Source: Mermis nigrescens
Lineage: Eukaryota > Nematoda > Enoplea > Mermithida > Mermithidae
Length of the DNA: 64,000 nt
NCBI GenBank assembly: GCA_036768485.1
Contig: JAVLUZ010000742.1
Span: 154,376 to 218,375, forward strand
Direction of reading: 5' to 3'
The notes beneath the pieces are model-generated. The model searched no databases, was not told the DNA's origin, and saw only the letters and a program-made list of their open reading frames with translations. Positions 13,460-24,319 of the stretch are shown in pieces; positions within the stretch are counted from its first letter, which is position 1, and each line of letters opens with the position of its first letter. A program made the position numbers and the translations under genes.

Positions 13460-13994
13460 TTCCTGACAAACGTGGGCAGCAAGAAAATTCTTGGTGGGGG
13501 TGCAGAGATTTTTCAAAAGGTAAAAAATGCCCTTAAAAATGGTGTTATGCCCACTTTAGCGTGGGGGTTTGGGGCGGTATGCACCCCCAAAAACCCAACC
13601 CAAATACCCAGCCCCCCCAGGAATCAAAAATACCCCCAGAATTCAATTTTTAAAATTTTTTCGTTTTTTCGCAATTTACTGATGCCAATGGATAGTGATT
13701 GATGAGAAACGTCGAAAATGGAATGTTTTTACGCCATACCACCATTTTTAAGGCCATTTTTTGACCTTTGAAAAATCTTGCACTCCCAGAATTCTTTTGC
13801 TGCTCGCGTATGGATGGCGTAAAAAACACAACTTTTCGACGTTTCTCATCAAGCACTATCCGTTGGGATCAAAAAATTGCTAAAAAAAACGAAAAAATTT
13901 ACAAAAATTGAATTCTGGGGAAATTATTTTGATTTCTAGCAGGGTATTTTGGTTTCTCGGAGGGTGCATACCCCTAGCTTTTAAGCCCAGGTGG
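13460..13994 (-). mobile_element. hAT-type MITE, family X, split by a second copy
   Basis: The copy begins CAAACGTGGGCAGCAAG and ends GCCCAGGTGG. It is flanked by 8-bp duplications CTTCCTGA and CTTTCTGA (one mismatch). Its sequence is interrupted after about 13547 by a second X copy in the opposite orientation and resumes about 13812 with GCGTAAAAAACAC. The 8-bp duplication and CA..TGGGC ends indicate the hAT superfamily. Confidence 0.75.
13548..13811 (+). mobile_element. hAT-type MITE, family X, nested in another X
   Basis: Full-length family X consensus: GCGTGGGGGTTTGGGG at the left, the shared core GATGCCAATGGATAGTG, CGCCATACCACCATTTTTAA, and end GCTGCTCGCGTATG. The small reading frames over it (13448-13702 plus, 13650-13856 minus) are not genes; similar frames recur in other X copies. 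Confidence 0.7.
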
Positions 13995-14811
13995 CTTTCT
14001 GAGTCCTTATGTACGAACATACAGTCAGCATATTAGAAAACCGTGTTTCGAAATTTTTTAAATTTAAACTGATTAAGACTTGTAAAAATTTGAATACGAA
14101 ATTAAAAATATCTCTATAATAAATGAAACAACCTACCACAAGCTTTTGAAATGATATCCGGCCAAGATCTAGGGGACATTTGACTAAAGATAATGCCGTA
14201 ACTTTTTCGTTGAGAACCAGCGGTGTATATCAAGTTTTATGTCTATTGAAGAGTATAACGAATGAATCAACCTATCAGATGCTTTTGAAATGAACTATCC
14301 GGCCAAGATCTGGATGGCATTTTATTATAGATTAAATTGATGTCATAGGCTTTTAGTTGATAACCAGCGATGTATATCACGATTTATATTTTAAAAGGGA
14401 AAAAACTTATTTTCTACACCGGTTCACATTTTTTTATTGATTATATTTTATGAAGAAGACTATAATTAAATTATTTCTCATTGCATTACTCAGTTTATAC
14501 TGAATATTTAGTCGGAAACACCTAGCACCAATGTCGTCTCATCAAAACAAAGACAAACCAGCCATATACAAGAAACACAGCAACCATTGAAGAAATCTCT
14601 CAAAAACTGATTTCTTGAAAGTTATCAAGGAATGAATCAACAAATTTCTTCACACATATATATTCATTATAATTTACATAACTCACATATATTATTTTAC
14701 AACTCAAATTCAGTTTTGATTTTACAGTATGCATTTATTTTTTATACATTTTGTGGATTAATCACGCTTTGATTTGAATTATATATATTCTATCCAGTAT
14801 ATGTAACTCAC

Positions 14812-14867
14812 TTCGTTAACATGTTTGCATGCGACGTCTATTTCACTTTCAGATCGCCCATCAATAC
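14812..14867 (-). CDS. Candidate internal exon of an unrecognised gene
   Basis: A 56-nt block between an acceptor ATTTCAG and the donor GTGAGTTA. It reads as two bases finishing a codon plus 18 codons (IDGRSESEIDVACKHVNE) and ends in phase 0, which fits the phase-0 start of the block at 12970-13140. The short length makes chance possible. Confidence 0.35.
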
Positions 14868-15129
14868 CTGAAATTATGTTGAATGGATTATTATCAGCTT
14901 TAGACTTTGACATGAACAAAACGAAAAAGTAGAAATCACTAATTAATTGTACATTGAGACATAGGAAAGGATATCGTTTTTGCTTTGTGCATTGTCTTAC
15001 CGTAGAAAAAGTACAAATAAACCAAACTTGGCCGGAAAAATAAGTACAGGATCTATGCCTCATTACTTTTGATCTGCTCAACTTAGGGTATTACTATCTA
15101 AATTATCTGTCAAAGAAGGCATCTGACTA

Positions 15130-16095
15130 CCAGGACCGGTTCCACCAAGCCTCGATAAGTCTGGCAAGTTTGACAAGTACTAGCCCGACAAGTAATCGGC
15201 TTCCATCAAAAACTTGTATGACAAGGAAACTTGCCAAAACTAGTGAAAAAATGCGTTTTGACAACTTAAATTTACTACTTTACTGGCAAGGCCGTTCCAC
15301 CAAATGACAAGTTAAAAATTTACTTGTCGAGTGAAATTTCGACAAGTCGATATTTAGGCTGGCCTTGACTAGTGTTATTTTGCTATTTTTATACAAAAAA
15401 TTATTGATTGTGGATACAAACAATTAAGCATTGATGATACGAAAATCATCTCATGCGGACTAAAATTAAAAATCGCATAATCAGCGCTTTTCGTGAAATC
15501 CTTTCTATTGTATATGTCAACTCACGAGTTTTTTCTTGCAAATTTATAATCAAAATTTTTAATTTGTTCCTACAATTCGTAATCAGCGGTAAAACTTTTT
15601 GAACAGAATAATTAAATAGGTAAAATAAAAGTTTATGACTGAGACACTGAATATAAATGAACTTTTACTCGAGAGAAGTTGTCTTGTTTCATCTTGAAAA
15701 TGTACAAAGTCAATGAAATGTATCTTTTGCATCATAAGCGCTTCACTCATAATATTAAGAAGGTTCACTTGTCGGACAAGTCTTAAATTTTTACAAGAAC
15801 TTGTCAAAAGTCAAAAAATGGTCCTAAAATGGTGGTATGGCGAGCGAAAAACACTATTTTTCAACGTTTCTCCTTGAGTACTATACATTGGCATCAAAAA
15901 ATTGCAAAATAGCGAAAAAATTCATAAATTAAATTCTGGGGGGTTATTTTAATTCCTGGGGGTATTCAACTGTCTGAGGGATGTATACCCTAAACCCCCC
16001 ACGCCCACGTGTGAGTGGAACCCTAGTTTTAACGACTTGTCTTGACAAGACTTGTCAATAGTCAATAGTCACCTTCACCAATCATTTTTGGAGGA
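15130..16095. repeat. ACAAGT/ACTTGT-rich repeat region with a truncated family X copy
   Basis: Stretches at 15130-15380, 15760-15810 and 16010-16095 are full of ACAAGT and its complement, for example CTTGACAAGACTTGTCAA. A partial family X MITE lies at about 15813-16012, ending ACGCCCACGTGTGAG. The exact ends of the surrounding repeat were not resolved. Confidence 0.5.
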
Positions 16096-16099
16096 CCCA

Positions 16100-18540
16100 G
16101 GCTCCGACCTCTAATTCAGATTATCATATTTCGATATTGCATGAACAAATCTTTGTAAATCTATTTTTATGAAATATAAATCAAATAAAATTTAACAAGA
16201 GAAAGACTAAAAGAAGTGATAAAAAATCGGTAATTACGAACCAAAAACAATAAGCAACCGAGTAAAGGCGGTTTTACGACAATTATGCAAAAAAATTAGG
16301 ATCGGTTTTTCAAACAGAGATATACTGATTAATTGCAACTTAACAAAAAGCGATCTTTACAAAAGATTGAATCGAAGGTGCAATGACAGAGATAATTTGA
16401 TGAAACTTATCAATTCTTTGTCCTTCGCTCTTTCAAAAGAACCTTTACTGCTTTGTGATGGGTCCAGACAGCCGTTTTATTTAAATGTTTTGCTAATATA
16501 TTAGTGCATAGGTAGGTACCGTTTCTTAAAACTGTAAAGGGTGACTCAAAAAAGAGTACCAATTATTTTATTCAAGCTTTAGCTGCAGTGTAATGCAAAT
16601 AAGTAATTTTTTAAAGAACGAATGGATGACAAATTTATAAAATTTGATTGAGTTGCTTTTGCTATTGGGTTAAAGGCTTTAACCTTTGTAAACACCACTC
16701 TTTTGGCCAGTTACAACAAAAAGTTGTTAACTAGCACAAAAGGGTATATTTACACAAAATCGAAATTATATGTTACATAATGGAAAAATTCTTTGGCTAT
16801 AGGACCTCTATTTAGCTCGTGCTGATTGCTAGAATTCATTCAATGCAACGCATTTTTGCAAAAACAAATTTTTATTGAATACAATCACAATTGAATTGTA
16901 GATGAAAAACCGCAAAACTAAACTAAAACGAACGACAAAATTTAAATTATGAAGCTAAGAACAACAAACAACACAAAAAAGATACTTCAAATGCTATTCT
17001 AACAGAATAATCGATTAACGTGTTAAGCATAAATTTACTAATTACTACTCCTAATAATTAAGTTTTTTGTAATAAGTCACTGATAAGGTGATGTTTGCAA
17101 ATGTGTAAATTGAAAACTGAATAGCAAAGTTAACTTGATGAAACTTTACGATTTTGTTGTCCAGATAATCTTGTTCTCAGAAAACGTATATGATTTCGCA
17201 GTGCATAATGCAGCTGAAGTTATGATAAAAAGATTTGGCACCCTTCTTTTGGGCCATCCTCTTTATACATCCTTCCGCTTCTTATTTACACCAAATAGTT
17301 TGATTTCAAAACTCCGCTAACAGATAGCTTATCATTCAAGTAACACGATATCAGAATGAATACGACCGCTAGCCACATTTTCGAAATATAAACTCACAAA
17401 TAGAAATTGTGGCGTAATCCGAATATACTCCTTCCTTTATGTGCAAACCTACGAAAATAAAATTGATATTTGAACATAAATAAGCTGTGCATGTACAAGG
17501 CAGTCATGAAGACGTTCAAGATTTAAAAAATGCCATATTCGATAAAAAAAATCGTTATATAACAAAATCTGCGATGATCTCCGGAACTCGACATTATTCA
17601 TATAAGTTTTGACAAACCAGGAACACATTTCCGTATTATTTATTTGGTGTACCTATGTTTTTACAGAAATACATGGTCCACATTCGAGCTCTCTCAATTT
17701 AAAAATATCGCTCCTAAATTGAAAAAAAATTTCACGCTAAGTGCTGTGGACATATACAGAAAAGTTTTCCGTTGGTAGAAACGATCTGAGACCATTGAAA
17801 ATAGTTTTGAGTTCGATTCTATCTATGGAACATAGCTAAACACACTCAGCAGCAGCAAAATTTAACTCTACAAATTGACAGGAAATCCTCGATTTCTATC
17901 TAATAGGAGGGATGTTCATTAAGGAACAACTATCTGTTATTCGTAGGAAAATTTTTATCCGTTTGGTAATGCACTAGTTTTCAACGGATATTAAAGCGAG
18001 ACAGTCAAACTAAATACAGCTTAATCAGCTTTTTGAAAACTCATTTACTTATGCTTATTTTTTCCGTGCTTAAAAAGACTTAAAAAATTGTTTTTCTGTT
18101 CATACACGGCTAATTTTCCACAGCAATGTATTTGAAAAGATGGATGAAAACGGGTTAAAAGTAAACATAAGGAAGCGCAAAAATTATTTTATATAAGGAT
18201 AAAACATGCGCTGTTAGAGCGGATTTAGTGAAGAACGGTATTAGCTTTTGCATACCTAGCTTACTATCAAACGCGAAGCAATGTATGTAGTATGATAAAG
18301 GAATAGACAAAAATAAAACAAGATTTCTTATAGTGTAGGCAGCAGACATGTACGTGGAGATCCCCATGAATGGAAAAATGAGAACTTTTCTACGGAACAA
18401 GAAAATGGGGAAAAATGAATGCAAAAGGAGATGAAAATCAAAAATTTTCGTAAACCAGTGCTTGAAATTTGCCAGAAGTTTGGAATAACGTACTTCAGTG
18501 CTAGAAGGGGGCCATTTCTATTGCTAATGCGGTTTAGACG
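16100..18540. other. No gene recognised
   Basis: AT-rich sequence with only short frames of random composition. No splice-flanked blocks, inverted-repeat ends or RNA signatures were seen. Confidence 0.5.
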
Positions 18541-18559
18541 TAGGCTTAGTAACAGTAAT

Positions 18560-18630
18560 GATGATAATAATTATAATAATAATAATAAATAATAATAATA
18601 ATGATAATAATATTAATAATAACAATAATG

Positions 18631-18709
<79 letters not shown>

Positions 18710-18735
18710 TAATAATAATAATATTAATAATAATA

Positions 18736-18784
<49 letters not shown>

Positions 18785-18810
18785 CATAATTATAATAATG
18801 ATAATGATAA
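18560..18810. repeat. (AAT)n microsatellite
   Basis: About 250 bp of imperfect AAT units with a few AAC and ATG interruptions. All three long reading frames here (poly-Asn, poly-Ile, poly-Leu) are repeat artefacts. Confidence 0.95.
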
Positions 18811-19329
18811 TGATACTGAATATAGTAATAGTAATAGCAATCCAAAACGACAATGGCGGAGGCTGTAGCATATTGCACTGGGTCTCAAAGTCCGATAAGC
18901 AATGATTGCTTATGACACCATATTGAGAAGATTGAGCAATTAGTTGATTAATGGGTATATCATGTGTATCAGAGATAGGATTAAAAGACAGACGGACTAA
19001 TAGAAAATCAGAAATTGAAGCCAAACTGCTGAAGTATTTGTAATCGGATCTATGCGCCTCTATAAATAGATACATATAAGATAAAATTCAATTGAAGGGG
19101 AACGGATATGAGCCTGGAATGAAGATATAAATGGTAACATTTTTGAAAAAATGTCAAAGTCATTATTATAGCTCAAGATAAGGCGGTTACACTGTACTAC
19201 TCAAATTGGTGTTTGCTAAAGCAGAAAACATTTGTAACTTTTTCTTATTTTTCACAAAACTTTTGATCACTCGCAGGCATTATAAAGCTAATAAAGCATC
19301 AACGATCAGCTTTTTGGGGTAGATTTCGA

Positions 19330-19575
19330 ACACGTGGACGTGGGGGTTGGGGGTATGCCCCCAGAAAGCTGAATAACCCCCCCAGAAATTAAAATAACCC
19401 CAGAATTCAATTTATTAAAAGTTCTTTCTTTTTTTCGCAATTTTTTTATGCCAATGGATAATGCTTGATGAGAACGTTGAAAAATAGTTTTTCCACCATA
19501 CCACCATTTTAAGGACCATTTTTTGACCTTCGGAAAATCTTGCTACCCCCAGAATATTGGTGCTGCCATCCTATG
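19330..19575 (+). mobile_element. hAT-type MITE, family X
   Basis: Starts ACACGTGGACGTGGGGGTTGG and ends GCTGCCATCCTATG, with the family core (GCCAATGGATAATGCTTGATG and CATACCACCATTTT). The target duplication is not clear in this copy. Confidence 0.8.
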
Positions 19576-20780
19576 AGTGGGACGTATGTTAAAGTAGGAT
19601 GTACATTTTGTAACATTTCACGGTTTTAATCTTTACTAATTTTTATCTTAATTTTGGAACATTTTTCCTTCCTTCTTCAGCAGCTTATGCATTTTACGAA
19701 GGGATCACCATCTCAAAAAAATTTTAAATACATTATAATAGATTTAAAGCGTAAAATACATTATAAGAGATTGAAAGCATAAGAAGGTACCAATTAATAC
19801 AAAGTTTTACCGTGGAAGTTTTATTTCTGTAAGCTACCCGAAAACCACTTTTACAGCTTTATACTAAAACGCTGAAAATTGATTTATATGTATAAGATTT
19901 CGATAAATTGACTGTAGACAAATCTGTAGAACTATAATATAAAAATTATAACATGTTATCATAATATGCGCTTTCTAATAGTGTTTACGCTGTAGTGTAA
20001 ACTAGCTGGGAACTTTAAATAAAGCGTTTTTTTTTTAATTTCATTTGACTAAGTCGAAGTACTTGCATTTCAAGTAGATTTACAGATTTAGTGACGATGT
20101 CCAGAAACAGACGTGCACTGGAGGGGCTTGTGGTCATAGACTACCCAGAAAAAATAGGAATTTTTTTTGAAAGCGCTTCTCAAAATTGAGCAGAAAATGT
20201 CGGTATATTAGGATCATTCGCTATTTTGGCTTTCATTCCATTTTTGTTGTCATTTTTGCTCGAAAAAGCTCAATACTTGATCCAAGACCGGTTGACATTC
20301 GAAGATCGGACATGCTACGCATCTACGGTCCGCCTTACTGACTTCTATGCAGAATTTAGAGAAAACTTACAAATTAAGGAGTGGCTTTCAAGTGATAGGT
20401 ATAACTGCAAGAAGCCCGAACATCACTATCCATATGTGAAATTTTAGATTGGCGCTGTGCAGAAGCAGAGCTTGGGTTTTGAATTAATATTAAAATTTAG
20501 CCCCTCGGATTATTGGTTTTCTGATTGAGAATGTCCACGATCACGATCTTGCAATGGCACTATAATGAAGCAAGAGGACCAGTTAAAAGAAAATTAAGCA
20601 ATGCGATTCCCTACCAAATTAATTGCGAGGGTCAGCTCGCTTTGAATGGGGTAAACCAAGGTGCGCGCTACCATGTAAATGAGCTGAAATTAGGAAATGT
20701 ATATCTTTGGAAAATGTATAAATTATTTCAAATATTTCGGATAATAACAACTGCTTTTCATTAGTAGTTATGCGGGCGTC
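19576..20780. other. No gene recognised; two weak open frames
   Basis: Frames at 20226-20447 (73 codons) and 20525-20764 (79 codons) on the plus strand have mixed amino-acid composition but no domain, promoter or splice context that I can recognise, so I do not call them genes. Confidence 0.4.
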
Positions 20781-21000
20781 CCTAGCACCAATGTTATAAG
20801 ATACCCTATGCTTAAGGATAGGCAACTCTGAAGGATGCACAATGGTTAAGGATAGGCTAATGATGTAACATAGCCTATGCTTAAGTATAGGCGGGCGAGC
20901 CCAGACTTGCACCCTGGCTTCTTCCCAGGGTGCAATGGTTAAGGATAGGCAATGTTATAAGATATCCTATGCTTTAGCATAGGCGGGCAGCCTAAACGTG
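20780..21000. repeat. Degenerate array of CCTATGCTTAAG-type units
   Basis: At least five units of the form CCTATGCTTAAGGATAGGC, in both orientations, each nearly palindromic. Related units occur at 11390-11440. Confidence 0.6.
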
Positions 21001-21018
21001 ATTAAATCAAAGTGATGT

Positions 21019-21297
21019 TCAATTCTTGAGTACTATGCAACAAAGTATATGCTCGTCAATTGATTGTTCGTGAAAATATGTAAAATATTCTTTAGCTCGG
21101 TCATTGAAATTTTGCCACAGATTAGCTAGAGTGTGTATGTCTCGGAGAGTGCAACATTGTTTGATGAAGCGAGAAAACTTGTTGAATGCCTCTGCATCGT
21201 ATCGTATTAAACTTTCTTTTTACTCGGCCTTGAGCAGGGGCCAAAAGTATTTGCCTAAAGCAAAGGTAGATACATTGTCTAGGCGAAGCAGGTGCAT
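21019..21297 (-). pseudogene. Coding relic of unknown family
   Basis: An open frame of 92 codons interrupted by a single in-frame TAA after about 25 codons. The parts read LDNVSTFALGKYFWPLLK and FNKFSRFIKQCCTLRDIHTL, with composition typical of real protein. It lies just beyond the penton end of cluster B on the same strand. I cannot assign it; a transposase or virus-cluster accessory gene are both possible. Confidence 0.35.
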
Positions 21298-21367
21298 TAA
21301 AAAAAATTGTAAATTTTTTGTCCTTGATCTATGTTTACAATATTTGATAAAAGGTGATATTTAGGGC

Positions 21368-22143
21368 CTACTGACGTCTGAAATGCAATTTAACGATATA
21401 TTTGCCAAAGTTAAAAGGCACAGGTTTATCTTGGTCACTTTTAATGTCCATTTCAACAGTATGGAATGCTTTCTTGAGTACAGGTATATAATGGGGGCTA
21501 ATGTACGAGTGATTAACAATATCCATGTATGTTCCTTCAATATTTATAACTTCTAGAAGTGGCGCAAAAGTATTCCGACTATTTGAGGCTCAACTATATC
21601 GCAATACACATAAAAATTATGCATACCACCTAGCATATCAGGAAAATGGTGTGCTACTATGGTCAAATCTTGCGCCACTGAATAATTTATATTGCTAAGC
21701 TGGCTTTCCAGAAATCCAAGCATATATAGTAAATGCTTAATTAACTTTACACTTCAAATATATTATGTATTAATTTTTAGGTGACAGAATTTCTTATTAT
21801 TATCATACCTTATGCCAAAGTATTACAAGTATTCAAATTTTTCTTTAAAGCTAATCGTTTTTATCCCATTAGTGATTGTCTTAATCAAGTCATCTATATT
21901 TAAAGATCTTGCTCGAAGAATAAGCAATTTTTGTTGCACATTGTTTTTGATGTCATAAAACTGTATCATATTCTGGTCCTCGGCAACATTGTGCCATGTA
22001 TTTGCATAAATTATTTCAACCAAACCAACCTCCCAGTCGCCGGTTAATACGATTTGCCTAGGTAGGCTAGTTACAAATATGGCCGCAGTATTGGTTTCCT
22101 GTGAATTGCTTGGAAGTGTTATGTAAAACTGTTTAGAATCCAT
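21368..22143 (-). pseudogene. Penton/minor capsid protein, broken (cluster B)
   Basis: The penton forms the capsid vertex. The first 106 codons (21823-22143) are open: start MDSKQFYITLPSN, then TGDWEVGLVEIIYANTW, the typical N-terminal signature. Beyond a TAA at 21823-21825 come more stops, then VAHHFPDMLGGMHNFYVYC and DIVEPQIVG. A frameshift near 21570 follows, then MDIVNHSYISPHYIPVLKK and the end GKYIVKLHFRRQ before TAG at 21368-21370. At least three stops and one shift make the gene non-functional, although the C-terminal part is well conserved. It is the last recognised gene of the cluster. Confidence 0.85.
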
Positions 22144-22145
22144 GT

Positions 22146-22572
22146 TTATAATTCTAAGTCATCAAAGTATTTATAAATTTTATCACTGAACATAGATAGA
22201 ACAATGTTTTCGAATGGAATACCTCTACTCCTGCAAACAATGAAATAGACACACATATGGCCACAGCTTATTGAGAAAAGTCCTTGTACTTGTGCATTAT
22301 TGTATGTATATGCAAGTGTATTATTTGAAATGTAATTCCTTAACTGTTTGAGTGGTTTTCGCCCATAGCTGTCAAAATAGTCACAATTCTTCTTGCTCTG
22401 AAAATATATAGCTACCCAGTGAGAGCCAGGTTTGCTGCTTGTGTCAAAGTTTACCACTAGCGCTGCAGGGTATGTCTTTTATAGGTGGTAAGCGATCTAA
22501 AGGAAAAACTCCTAAAAATGTGTCATTTTTAATATTATGTTTAAGAATTTTAAATATTTCAATAGTGTTCAT
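22146..22572 (-). pseudogene. Adenain-like maturation protease, one frameshift (cluster B)
   Basis: Cysteine protease of the adenovirus-protease/Ulp1 type, expected to cleave capsid precursors. It starts at an ATG at 22570-22572, three bases after the capsid stop, with MNTIEIFKIL and GVFPLDRLPP. A one-base shift between about 22470 and 22484 is needed to continue into PAALVVNFDTSSK (open 22146-22457). Catalytic positions are visible: His in GSHWVAIYF, Asp in DYFDSYG, Gln in NAQVQG, Cys in SCGHMCVYF. Apart from the shift all landmarks are intact, so the break is recent or a sequence error. Confidence 0.85.
22165..22177 (-). promoter_or_regulatory. TATA-like motif upstream of penton gene
   Basis: On the minus strand TTTATAAATACTT, 22 nt upstream of the penton ATG at 22143, inside the 3' end of the protease gene. 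Confidence 0.5.
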
Positions 22573-22574
22573 GT

Positions 22575-23885
22575 TTATGCGTTATAATCATGAAACGTGT
22601 TTTGGTCTTTGTCAATCATTATTAAATTATCAAATTCAGCATATATAATAATTTCTACACCAGAGTCGGGCAAATTATTGGCAAATCTTACAGATATGCT
22701 TGTTGTTCCTTTGCGCACTAGATCCCAATGCCCTCCATCATCTGCATCAGGTGTCAAATCAAATACAAAAAAACAGTGACTCGTTCTAAACTCATCTCTG
22801 CTAATAAAATTACCTTCTCGCCCTATATCTAAAGCATCAAACATTTGATTATATGCTTGCAAGTACCTATCGTGCTTGAATGAAATGTTAAGTGGGTAAG
22901 CAGGATATGTGATGCCACCGCTTGTTACTTTTACATCGTATATGCTGAACGGTTTGAAATTAAATGGTGATTTTGCTAGATTGCCTCAATAAGCACTGCC
23001 TTCAACACAAGCAAATATTATACGCCTAGGCAGCTGACCAGTAAACAATGTATAATTGGGCGTTTCTCTAGCAGGATTTGAGATGTGTAAATTAGTCATA
23101 GCTACGCATCTAATAGGATATTTTGCCATGTATGAAAGCATTGTTTGCTCGAGTGCTAAATTTACAGTGTCTAATACATCAACTTTTCGAATGAAAAATT
23201 TCATTTGCGAGACTTTCAAGTCTAAGACGACATCCTTAAAGCACTGCAATAAAAACGCATCGCTATTTCTATGTAATTCTAAGCAAAAATCGGTGAAATT
23301 AATTAGATACCTGTCTTGCAAGAACATGTCAATATGTAGTGGAGCCGCAACTTCTACAACATTTTCATCTTTAAACATAGCAGCTCGCTTTTTGAATGAT
23401 TCACTATCTTTTGTGTCAACATTAGTGCCACCGTCATGAAAATATAACGCTGCTTGCAAGTGTGAATGCTTAGCATCATACCCATAATTCAGTTCAGTTT
23501 CAAAGTATGCTCTGTATGCATATTTATCAGAGCTGTCAAAAACTAATTTGCCTCCTAAAAAGCATTTTACCTGCTTGAAGAAAGTTTTACCAATAAGGTT
23601 TATAGGTGCATAGTCGGGTACTGCTGCTCCAGCAGCAACAGTTGGTTTTTTTATTTGTAGTAACATATAAATATAATTTCTATTCAGCTGTAGATAATGG
23701 GGGTCTGGGGGTATTCTGAATTCATAAGGCCCCTCATTGGTAATCGGATGGGTAGGCTGGATTTCATGCCAAAAGCCTTGCTTTATAACAACCTGGGTAG
23801 GAGGGACCGTGAAAAGGTCCAATTCAGTTTTAGTACTTGGGATAGATTTTACGTCTATGAGCGCCATTGTTTTTAGAAAAAGCAT
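22575..23885 (-). pseudogene. Major capsid protein, single in-frame stop (cluster B)
   Basis: Double-jelly-roll capsid protein of Polintons. One frame of 436 codons runs from 23885 to the TAA at 22575-22577, broken only by TGA at 22986-22988 (after VEGSAY, before GNLAKSPFNF). N-terminal landmarks: TVPPTQVVIKQGFWHE, PITNEGPYEFRIPPD; middle: FFKQVKCFLGGKLVFDSSD, FLQDRYLINFTDFCLELHR; C-terminal: GGITYPAYPLNISFKHDRY and GHWDLVRKGTTSISVRF. The true start is more likely the Met at 23867 (MALIDV): it matches MALIN in copy A, and the TATA-like motif at 23896-23910 is too close to the first Met. The first ATG overlaps the preceding gene by 56 bases. Confidence 0.9.
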
Positions 23886-24270
23886 CTATCATGCTAGTAT
23901 TTATAGACTTTGGGCGGCTACCAAGACCCTCTCCTTGCTGCTGCTGTAGAGATTTAGAGGCCTCATCAAACAATTGAGCAGCTTCTCGCTTTGAATGTTC
24001 CTTAGTAGACTCAAAAAGCGGTTTTCCCCGAGCCAAATCAGACGCTATGTTTGAACCTGCAACTAGAGCATGCTTTCCAACTCGCTTACCAATAGATTGC
24101 AAAACAGGGACGGCCATTCTGAAAAGGGAACGAAAAAAGCTGCCAAGGCCAACACCCCGCTGATATGGAATGCCTTTGAACCCCTCCAACCCATAGCCAG
24201 TTTGGGCTGCCTGCCCAGTGTAGTATTCTAACCAAATGCTTAAATCGTCAGGAGTAAATTGTACGTGCAT
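23830..24270 (-). CDS. Minor virion protein, pVI/pX-like (cluster B)
   Basis: Intact 146-codon frame. N-terminal LSIWLEYYTGQAAQTGYG, then GIPYQRGVGLGSFFRSLFRM, an amphipathic stretch SIGKRVGKHALVAGSNIAS and a charged C-terminus ending HRRKIYPKY. Gly- and basic-rich proteins with a GLGSFF..LFR segment sit directly before the capsid gene in many Polintons and adintovirus-like elements and are compared with adenovirus core or membrane-lytic proteins; that assignment is by position and composition only. Copy A (7213-7643) keeps the same N-terminus. The 3' end overlaps the capsid gene. Confidence 0.7.
   Translation of the reverse strand: MHVQFTPDDLSIWLEYYTGQAAQTGYGLEGFKGIPYQRGVGLGSFFRSLFRMAVPVLQSIGKRVGKHALVAGSNIASDLARGKPLFESTKEHSKREAAQLFDEASKSLQQQQGEGLGSRPKSINTSMIDAFSKNNGAHRRKIYPKY
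23896..23910 (-). promoter_or_regulatory. TATA-like motif upstream of capsid gene
   Basis: On the minus strand AAGTCTATAAATACT. It ends 28 nt before the ATG at 23867, consistent with a start site just upstream of that Met, and lies within the preceding coding region. Confidence 0.6.
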
Positions 24271-24305
24271 TTTTGTAATTTTATTTGATTAAATTAAATA
24301 CAGTA

Positions 24306-24319
24306 AGTATTTATAGACT
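24306..24319 (-). promoter_or_regulatory. TATA-like motif upstream of pVI/pX-like gene
   Basis: On the minus strand AGTCTATAAATACT, overlapping the stop of the 188-residue gene and 35 nt before the ATG at 24270. Confidence 0.6.

Noticed and set aside
14995..15071. Possible upstream exon (VMRHRSCTYFSGQVWF) of the same gene
   Set aside because: The donor GTAAGAC leaves phase 0, whereas the block at 14812-14867 needs phase 1.
18524..19075. 183-residue frame with poly-Leu/Ile tail
   Set aside because: Runs through the (AAT)n microsatellite; the non-repeat part has no recognisable feature.
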